The position numbers and the translations under genes were made by a program. This document shows, one piece after another, positions 57,215 through 64,000 of a stretch of 64,000 nt of DNA. The stretch is from positions 1 to 64,000 of the forward strand of contig JAKUCV010001869.1 of NCBI GenBank assembly GCA_028386065.3, given 5' to 3'. Every line of letters begins with the position of its first letter. Within the stretch, counting starts at the first letter, position 1. The notes beneath the pieces were generated by a model. The model ran no database searches. It saw only the letters and a program-made list of their open reading frames with translations, and had not been told where the DNA came from. Source of the stretch: Turnera subulata (lineage: Eukaryota; Streptophyta; Magnoliopsida; Malpighiales; Passifloraceae).

Positions 57215-59855
57215 CATGAAGACAAACTCAGGGAAGGGCACCCTTACTAAAGAGACGAAGGTGCAAAAATGACCTAAACCTACCAAGAAAACACCATCAC
57301 CGAAACCGAAACCCATGAAGAAGGTCTCCACACAAACATCTACTTCATAAAAAATGGTCTCTAAAGCACAGGCTACTTCGAAGGAAACGAGGCCGGACAA
57401 AGGGATAACAAAGAACGATAGTGGAAGCCCTGACTTGACTTCAACCGTAAAACATGCTGCTGAAGGACTTAGGAAGATCAAAGAGGATCAGTCCTTGAAG
57501 AAGAAGTAGAAAGGAAAAGGAATCACAGCCTCTTCAACCAAAGTGATTGCCAAAAGGAAGCCTCCAGGTAGCATCTTTGATTCTTCTATAGCCTTACCCT
57601 TTGATGGCACTGAAGATAGTGATAATCTGCCTACTACTGAACCCACTATGATGGCAAATGGAAAATGGAGGTTTTGTATCATCCTGAGACTACTTCTATT
57701 ATTGGTGCGTCACTTGATCTAAATTATGCTATACAAATCTTCAAGAAGCTGAAAGTACCGTGTTGGAATTAAATCCTGGTGAATCTAGAATTGTGACTGA
57801 TACGCCTACTGAAAGTAAAGTGAAAACCCTAGTTCAGGCAATCCACAATGCTTATGAGAAATTTGGATTGAATGAGGAAAAACAATACTTTTATGCACGT
57901 ATGAAAAGTATTGTGTCAGAAGATGATGGTGAGAAGTTGATAGATGCCATTCTGGTTGGGGATGAAACCAAAATTCTGAAACAGAATGAGGAAGGGAGTA
58001 TGGATATGGTCGTTGGTAAAACCATATCCTCATAAGAAGTAGAAATTGCTGAGAAGAGCGTGGATATTCGTGACCCTGTAGTACAAAACTCAAAAGAGAC
58101 TAGCCGAGAAGGTCTTACAGTCTCTGAGATTCTAAAGATTGTAGAAGGTGCTGAAAAGGAGGCTCTGAAGGCAAATGAAGATCTGATTGTAGAAAAACCA
58201 GATGATGAGAAAAGTGTTGAGAAAGAGGTTGATAATGAGTCTTCTTCTGATAATGAAAAGGAGCTGGAGAAGAAATCTGAAAAGTTTGTGTTTACTCGCA
58301 AGACTGAAGTACCAAAGAAGCAGAAGAGAACAGATGTGGTTTATGCAAAAACCAAACCTCCAGCAATGAGGAGCCAAGTGCTCGCCTTCTCGATAGAGGA
58401 ATTGTGCGGCAAACTGGAAAGAAGAAGGAGCAGAACATCGGAGTCTATCTAATTCATTCTGACTCAGAAGAAAAGGTTGTTAAGGTAGAAATTTCAAAGA
58501 AGAGGATAAGAGTCACGGGCGGTGACTCTGAAAAGTGTGCAGGCAACAAGTCCGCAGACGATGATCTGGTTGCTGAAAAACTAGATCTTGAAGAAGAAGA
58601 TATGGATGGTCTCATTTCCAAGTTTTACTCTGATGACGAGCAGGCAAAAGAGAATGAAGAAGTAAATGGTGAATCTGAGAATCAAGATAATGATGAAAAA
58701 GAGGAAGAAAAAGAAGAAGAAAGAGGAGAACATGAAAAGGAAGAAGATGACGAGAATGATGATGTTGATGAAGAGAAAGCGGATAAAGAAGGAGATGATG
58801 AAGAGGATAAGGATGAAAATGAGGATGATGCTTATGAGGAGAACCAGCAGTCTAAAGAGGAATAGACAGAGGAAGAAGAAGAGGTTCCTGAGCCCCTAAG
58901 AAAAAAGGTCAAGACAAGTGCCAAGACTAACTCTGATGGGTTGGTTAAAAAGGAGGATGGGACGAAGCAGTATACAACACTCACTAAGGACTACAATTTG
59001 GTCTTGAAAGACTTTGAAGGTCTTGGAATCACTCCTATCCTAAAGCACTTCAAGTTCGACTATCAGGCCACCTTGCAGGTCCAAACGGATGAGGATATTG
59101 TGACTGAATTCTATAGGAACCTGAATATCAAGATGGACAAAAATAAAGTGGTCAAATATCTTGTGAGCACTGTGATGGGCAAAAGAATCAAGGAAGGCTG
59201 AAGCACTATCAAACACTATGACACCTGGTCAGGGACTAAGGTGAATATCAGAGGAGCAACCTCTTACAGTCAGCAAACAAGATTGGTGTATGGTTCTAAT
59301 AAGAAAGGTACATATCAGCAGACTACCCCTCTTGCTAGAGCTGTATTGTATATGCTCACCCGAGTAATCTTTCCATGTCCTTGGCACTTCAATGAGATCT
59401 CCCATCATGATCTGTGGCTAGTTGCTTGTTTAATGGAGAAGAGTCCAGTTTGTTGGGAGTATCAAGTTCGTCATCATATTTCTCATTATAGATCCAGAAG
59501 TCATGGACGCTTGGTTACCATGATTGCAAAGAGGTTTTGTGTGAAGTCATCCAAGAATGCTAAGCTTCAACCGGTTGGACTCTTTGACCGCAAAACCTTA
59601 TCCAACATGAGTATCAAAATTGGTGCGAATAGGAAATATGAAGTGATTCGTGCTGAAGCTAGTGCTAAGGAAACAATGTTGGATGATCTGGGAACAAGGC
59701 TGAGTCTTTTGGAGACTGACATGGATGATGTTCGTGGTGACTTTACTGAACTTAAGGAGGAGATGATGGCACAAGTCAGTTGGTTCTTTCCCATTTTCCT
59801 CCTCAAGTATCCTCTGATGATGACTGAAGCCTTTTCAGCTCTGATGCTTCTATAG
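57215..59855 (+). pseudogene. Gag-like gene of a non-autonomous LTR element (putative plant transposon protein type)
   Basis: ATG at 57215 opens MKTNSGKGTLTKETKVQK and is stopped after 18 codons. The frame continues as a Lys/Thr/Pro-rich N-terminus with TAG/TAA/TGA breaks and two frame changes. Then come an EAEKEALKANEDLI-type acidic helix region and a long Glu/Asp run (about 58600-58865). A conserved C-terminal block (VLKDFEGLGITPILKHF, VTEFYRNLNIKM, LARAVLYMLTRVIFPCPWHF, HHDLWLVACLMEKSPVCWEY) resembles the putative plant transposon protein domain. A coiled-coil end follows (LGTRLSLLETDMDDVRGDF). No RT or integrase follows; a polypurine tract and LTR do. Confidence 0.6.
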
Positions 59856-60581
59856 TTCATGCATTGCATCTTGATTCTTCTCCTTGGTTCTGCTAATTGG
59901 TTTTGCTTCTTATGTTGGCTATTTTGGAATATTTCTCTATCTTTTGGGATATTATAGTTGCATACTTGAATATTGTCCTTTTGAATGGTTACATCTACAT
60001 GATCTTTGCTATGTTCCTATGCTATCTACTCCCTTTCTGTTGATGCCAAAAGGGGGAGAAAATCTGTTGTGTGTTGATTGACTTATGCAGGAACATTAGT
60101 TATGGTTTCTGCGAGAAACCAAAATTATGGAACAATGTGCATGTGTTGTACATGTGCTTGATTGTGCAGGCACTGATCAAAAGCATTAGTTGATGCTACT
60201 ACTAATGTGATATGGTTGAAGTTAAAACCATATATGTCTTATGCAGGAAGTGTGGAACTGAAAATCTGGTTTTATCAAAAACAAGTCTATGATTTGGTTT
60301 CTGCCAAAAACCAAACTTTATGATAATGAATGTTGCGCGACTTCGTCTCGATTATTATGCATTCAACTAATCTTTTGTGCAGAAAGTCGAAATTAAAAGG
60401 GGAGATACATGATTGGCTTGTGTATGCCAATATATGCTCTATAGGTTTTTCTAAACCTATCCTTGTTGAATTATAAAAATGAATTCAAAAAGGAAAGCAA
60501 CAAAACAGGGGGAGGCTCGAGAAAATTTTGAGAATATTTTTGAAACCTTGGTATATGAAAAATCGACCCAAATTTGCCATC
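59856..60581 (+). other. Non-coding 3' internal region of the gag-like element
   Basis: No gene was found. It contains ttgatgccaaaagggggag (about 60040-60058), a purine tract of the kind found downstream of gag in SIRE-like plant elements, and AT-rich filler with repeated atgcaggaa and ctgcaga motifs. Confidence 0.5.
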
Positions 60582-60597
60582 AAAAAAAGGAGGAGAT
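60582..60597 (+). other. Polypurine tract before 3' LTR of the gag-like element
   Basis: aaaaaaaggaggagat directly before TGTTTACCAAAAATTAGG. Confidence 0.65.
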
Positions 60598-60734
60598 TGT
60601 TTACCAAAAATTAGGACTAATCACCTCGTAATGTTTAACTGTGATTAACCATGTTAATTATCTGGTTTTGAGGACTAATAAATTACAAATGTATTGCTAG
60701 CTTTGCTTGTGCTGATTTTCGCCAGCAGGAAAAT

Positions 60735-60840
60735 TATGGTTTCTGCCGATACCATATCTTGGACGCAGGACATATGGTTTTTATCGATACCATATCTTGG
60801 ATGCACGACATATGGTTTTTATCGATACCATATCTGCAAA
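60735..60840 (+). repeat. 38-bp tandem repeat with internal palindrome (2.7 copies)
   Basis: The unit starts tatggtttttatcgatacca and repeats at 38 bp; each unit holds the inverted pair ATATGGT / ACCATAT around ttttatcgat. It lies in the U3 part of the LTR. Confidence 0.8.
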
Positions 60841-61136
60841 GCTGTCACTTCCAACTTTTTGTGCAAGTTGCGTGTGGTCCTGCAAGCATTTAAATCCCAC
60901 TTCCAGCCATTTGAATTGATGAACAAGTAAGAGGGAACACTTTATGAAAGTGCAGAAGATGCTCCCACCTAACTCCCACCCAACTCCAGAAGGTGGTCCA
61001 AACTTCCTAGATTTGGTAATACTTTGCAACCAAGGAGTTGACATGCATAACGGCACCAAACTGAAGCTTTTATTGAACTGAAGTCAACTGGAGTACAAGG
61101 AGCCATTCTAGGAGCTTATACTCCACACTCAGACTC

Positions 61137-61143
61137 TATAAAG
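61137..61143 (+). promoter_or_regulatory. Probable TATA box of the LTR promoter
   Basis: TATAAAG within agactctataaagagcg, about 540 bp into the LTR. Spacing fits an LTR promoter; transcription start not determined. Confidence 0.5.
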
Positions 61144-61337
61144 AGCGATGTTTACACCTCTGGAAGATTATCCCAGCTATTGAGCAAAATTTGAGTGTAT
61201 ACTTGAGCTAAAAGATTTGGTATTTGATCTGGTTTTTCTGCTTACAGTGCGAATTTTTTTTCAAGGGGCAATTTGTAAGCAAGGCTTGGTTTAGTTTTCC
61301 TGGGTACTCAAGTCTAGGATTAGATTTGAGGGTAGGT

Positions 61338-61435
61338 TCAAGCTTAGCCTGTGAAAAGCTTGTGTAGGTTAGAGCTTAGCCTGTGAAAAGCTTGTAAAGG
61401 TTCGAGCTTAGCCTAGAAAAGCTTGTGTTTGTAAA
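61338..61435 (+). repeat. Imperfect tandem repeat in LTR (gagcttagcctgtgaaaagcttg)
   Basis: Three copies of a unit of about 33 bp containing agcttagcc and aaaagcttgt at 61338, 61371 and 61402. Confidence 0.75.
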
Positions 61436-61656
61436 GGTTAAGGTTGATCCCGCAAAAACCTAACTATAGTGAGTGTTTGAAATCCTAAAGGAAAGAACCT
61501 TTAGGTAGTGGAGTACTTGGTGAGGGAGAATCACTCTAAATCATCTGTGTTCAATCTCTTTCTCTCTCTCTTTACTCTATACACTCGCTAAGTGCTCGAA
61601 AGATTTGGTATCACAAAAAGCAAATCTCTCTCTCCGAAAAAATTTTTAAGCCTAAT

Positions 61657-61657
<1 letters not shown>

Positions 61658-61702
<45 letters not shown>
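61658..61702. repeat. Poly-C run of 45 bases
   Basis: Uninterrupted C run flanked by GCCTAA on the left and TTAGGC on the right, which are inverted copies. It separates the LTR region from the LINE remnant. Length may be unreliable in sequencing. Confidence 0.9.
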
Positions 61703-61704
61703 TT

Positions 61705-63042
61705 AGGCACTTTTGGGCCTACAAGCCAGGCCTGGCCCATCGAAAGAATTATCTCCAATCTTTATCCCCTCGGTCTGAGTCTTAACACCCGGAATCACCA
61801 GACCCCCACCTGGCCATGATCACCTTGCACCATACTGGGCCTGGGCAAGATGGGCTTGTGTTTCTCATCCACCACATCCATCATTTGAGCCTTTCTCTTA
61901 AGGAACCCACTGGACTTTGGCAGCGAGTAAGAAGAGTCACCTTCCATCTGGCCACCTGTCCTACCAATTTGTGCACCAGCTGGCCTCCCAACACCCGTGT
62001 GACCCCCTACCAGGCTCAGGTCGCCCACTCCAATGATTCAAATTTGAAAATGACGGGAGGGGTTCACCATGTTCTTATTAGCTGTTTCTTTGTCACAATG
62101 CTGCACAGGATCAAAACCTACCCCATGGTTGCCACGTGCCTCGTGCGGCTCAGAAAACTTGCCACGCGTCTCGTACTCACCACACGCATCACCTGCCTCC
62201 TCTGCACCAATCTCATCACCTTTCTTGGCTGCCGACGCACCATCACCAGCCTTGCTCTTCTGGTTCCAAACACCCCCTTTCTTAGAAGGAAATTTTGATG
62301 CCCGCAGTTGTGGGCCATAGCTAGCCTTGTAACGATCATCCCTTCCCAGCTTCCTATCCTTCAAACCACATAGGCACTCCTTCTCCACATGACCGACCTG
62401 CCACAGTAGAAGCAAAACTCCCCTATATCCTCATATTGATACACAACTTGGAGCGCAGAACTTTTATGACTTTTAGTAAAAAAACCCATAGGGAGAGGTC
62501 TCGCGACATCCACTAGAACCTTCATCCGGAAAAACTCGCCCTAGTGTGGGCTATTATCCAAAGACAACTCAACAGCTAACAACTCTGGAAAAGGTGTTGC
62601 TGTCCTGGCAGCCTTCTTCAGCCTCATATGGGTTGGTGTAACCCATGCATTTGGACCCAAAACTCCGAACAGTGAAAGCAGATGGACTCCAAACTCACGT
62701 TCGGGGGCCATTCTTTTAAACAGAGGAGGTGCCCTGCTATGAACCAAGGACCTCTATCAAGAACCCTCATCTTCTCCCCATCTGACGCAAAATGAAAAGA
62801 GAAAGTGTTTTCCCTGGCCTCGTTTACCACCACAGGGTTGGGAAGTCCGCACGCCCTGGAAACGATCTCACTGACCACTCTGGGATGAATCATTTGTGAT
62901 CCACAACAATCTTGCCAACTAGCACCGGCTTGCTACGTAACAGTTCCTCATAGTCATCGCTTTCGAGATCATACACCGATAGGTCATACCACGAACTCTC
63001 CTGGCCAGTAGTGGGACCTTCGGTATCTCCGCCGCCTTCCAT
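61705..63042 (-). pseudogene. LINE (L1-type) ORF1 remnant
   Basis: Read on the minus strand from ATG at 63042 (MEGGGDTEGPTTGQESSW). The DUF4283 region follows: ENTFSFHFASDGEKMRVLDRGPWFIAGHLLCLKEWPP and FWVQMHGL, the standard N-terminal domain of plant LINE ORF1 proteins. A CCHC-type knuckle comes next (FCYCGQVGHVEKECLCG, across a frame change near 62400), then a basic and Glu-rich tail. Frameshifts lie near 62890, 62620 and 62400. It ends at the poly-C run before any endonuclease or RT. ORF1 binds element RNA. Confidence 0.75.
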
Positions 63043-64000
63043 AGAATAGTAAACCCTCAAAGACACACACTCCAAAAAGACACTCTCTGTCTTAAGAAAA
63101 AGCTAAATAGTGAGTAGCAATGAAAATCCACTTAAACAATAAGGGATATGAATCTCATCTCAATGAGTTGAGAGAGAAAAAAGACCCAACCCATAAACCA
63201 TGATAAATTACTGGGTGGTTTTAATTGTAAGGAAACCATGAATTTTTGTAAAAGTAGCTGAGAAATGACTTTTTAATCCATAAACTAACTGCTCTGCGGT
63301 ACGTAGATCGGACAGCCCAATAAATCACTCTGTGGAACAAATAATTGCAGATAATATGGGAACACAGCCTTTTATGTCCTTTCTTTTAGGAATAGAGGAT
63401 TTTGTTGAAAAAGAAATCAAAGCAATATTTTATATTCTTATCCAGATGTCATTTTTCTCTCACAATACCAGCAAACAAAAAAAGGTGTAGATTTTTGGAT
63501 CTCCTTTTAAAAACACAAGCATCTCCATCAAATATATTTTCTGGATGGATTAATGCCATGTTGATACCTATGTTGCCCCTGGATTCGAAGATTCAGCCCT
63601 GTGTTGCGTTTTCGTTACTTTTGATCCCTGTGTGTCCATGGTCTGAGTCGTTGGATTCCAGCAGCTGGTGCTGACGTGGCACGCTTTCCGGCGCCACATC
63701 AGCACATGTGGGACCAGCATGTCAAGTCAAGCCAACAAATCGGAATAGCTCAACCCGATTGGTTCCCCCACCTAAATGACCCGTCCAACCAAACCGAAGT
63801 GCACAATAAAATAAATAACTAAAAAAATAAATAGAAATCTATTAAAATAATTAAAATAGAAATCTATTTTAAAAAAATATATTTCCTTTGAAATAGAAAT
63901 AATCATTTTTTTATTCTTTTCCCCAATTCCTTTTTTCCTATTTTTTATTATCTTTTTCTTTTTTTCTAAAATTTTAATTTATTAATTACAAACTTTTATA
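63043..64000. other. Region without recognisable gene (LINE 5' flank, then AT-rich DNA)
   Basis: 63043-63120 is probably the LINE 5' untranslated end. A short inverted pair, gtgctgacgtggca and ccacatcagcac, lies at 63670-63706. From about 63790 the sequence is strongly AT-rich with repeated aaatagaaatctatttt. The open frame at 63402-63674 has no recognisable domain. No promoter or gene could be supported. Confidence 0.5.

Larger units (their letters stand above)
60598..61615 (+). repeat. 3' LTR of the gag-like element (right end uncertain)
   Basis: It starts TGTTTACCAAAAATTAGG after the polypurine tract. It contains a TATA box (61137-61143) and two tandem-repeat blocks. The downstream stretch ggtagtggagtacttggtgag is typical of R/U5. 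The end is placed at ...ggtatcaca (61615) only because of the CA; another CA lies at 61622. The 5' LTR is not in the window. Confidence 0.5.

Noticed and set aside
61592..61819. Proline-rich protein through the poly-C run
   Set aside because: It is only the translation of a C homopolymer between two transposon remnants.
63402..63674. Possible host protein of 90 residues
   Set aside because: No recognisable domain, in AT-rich flanking DNA with no promoter or splice support.

Overview
The window is plant nuclear DNA, almost certainly from an angiosperm and probably a eudicot with a large, repeat-rich genome. It contains Ty3/gypsy chromoviruses with LTRs of about 3 kb, Ty1/copia elements with LTRs of about 1.5 kb, a CACTA transposon, a LINE ORF1 remnant and a short possible organelle-derived insert. 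I found no intact single-copy host gene, no tRNA or rRNA, and no prokaryotic feature. Nearly all coding capacity is broken retrotransposon gag/pol.

Layout. (1) 1-7535: the 3' part of a plus-strand Ty3/gypsy element (Tekay/Del-like, with chromodomain) and its complete 3' LTR. It sits inside the LTR of the next element. (2) 7536-57069: a minus-strand gypsy array of the form LTR-internal-LTR-internal-LTR. Unit A is 7804-21680, the shared middle LTR is 21681-24384, unit B is 24385-51769, and the right LTR is 51770-57069. Each unit carries a plus-strand copia element (copia-1A at 9655-18672, copia-1B at 25937-48760) at exactly the same RNase H position with the same CCTGC target duplication. The copia insertion therefore predates the duplication of the gypsy unit. 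(3) Copia-1B was later hit by copia-2 (32353-40466, TSD ATTCT, with an assembly gap) and by a solo LTR, copia-3 (41747-47892, TSD TGATC). The solo LTR was itself hit by a young non-autonomous gag-only gypsy element (42004-46403, TSD ACTGG) and holds a 228-bp foreign insert. Copia-1A instead lost its RT and most of its 3' LTR, gained an Athila/Tat-like fragment, and has a duplicated LTR segment joined by foreign copia filler. (4) A CACTA element (52108-54256, TSD AAC) interrupts the right gypsy LTR. (5) 57070-64000: a decayed gag-like retrotransposon gene with its downstream region and LTR, a 45-base poly-C run, a minus-strand LINE ORF1 remnant, and AT-rich sequence.

The most unusual signal is in the untranslated leaders of the copia elements, between primer-binding site and gag. 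Each holds 16-22 copies of the palindrome AACATCGATGTT. The copies are arranged as pairs with centres 20-21 bp apart, so each pair could fold into an RNA or DNA hairpin. The copia-1, copia-2, gag-only gypsy and large gypsy elements also share an atypical primer-binding site, TGGTAGCGGAGC. Relative ages can be read from the nesting: gypsy array parent, then copia-1, then tandem duplication, then copia-2, copia-3 and CACTA, then the gag-only gypsy.
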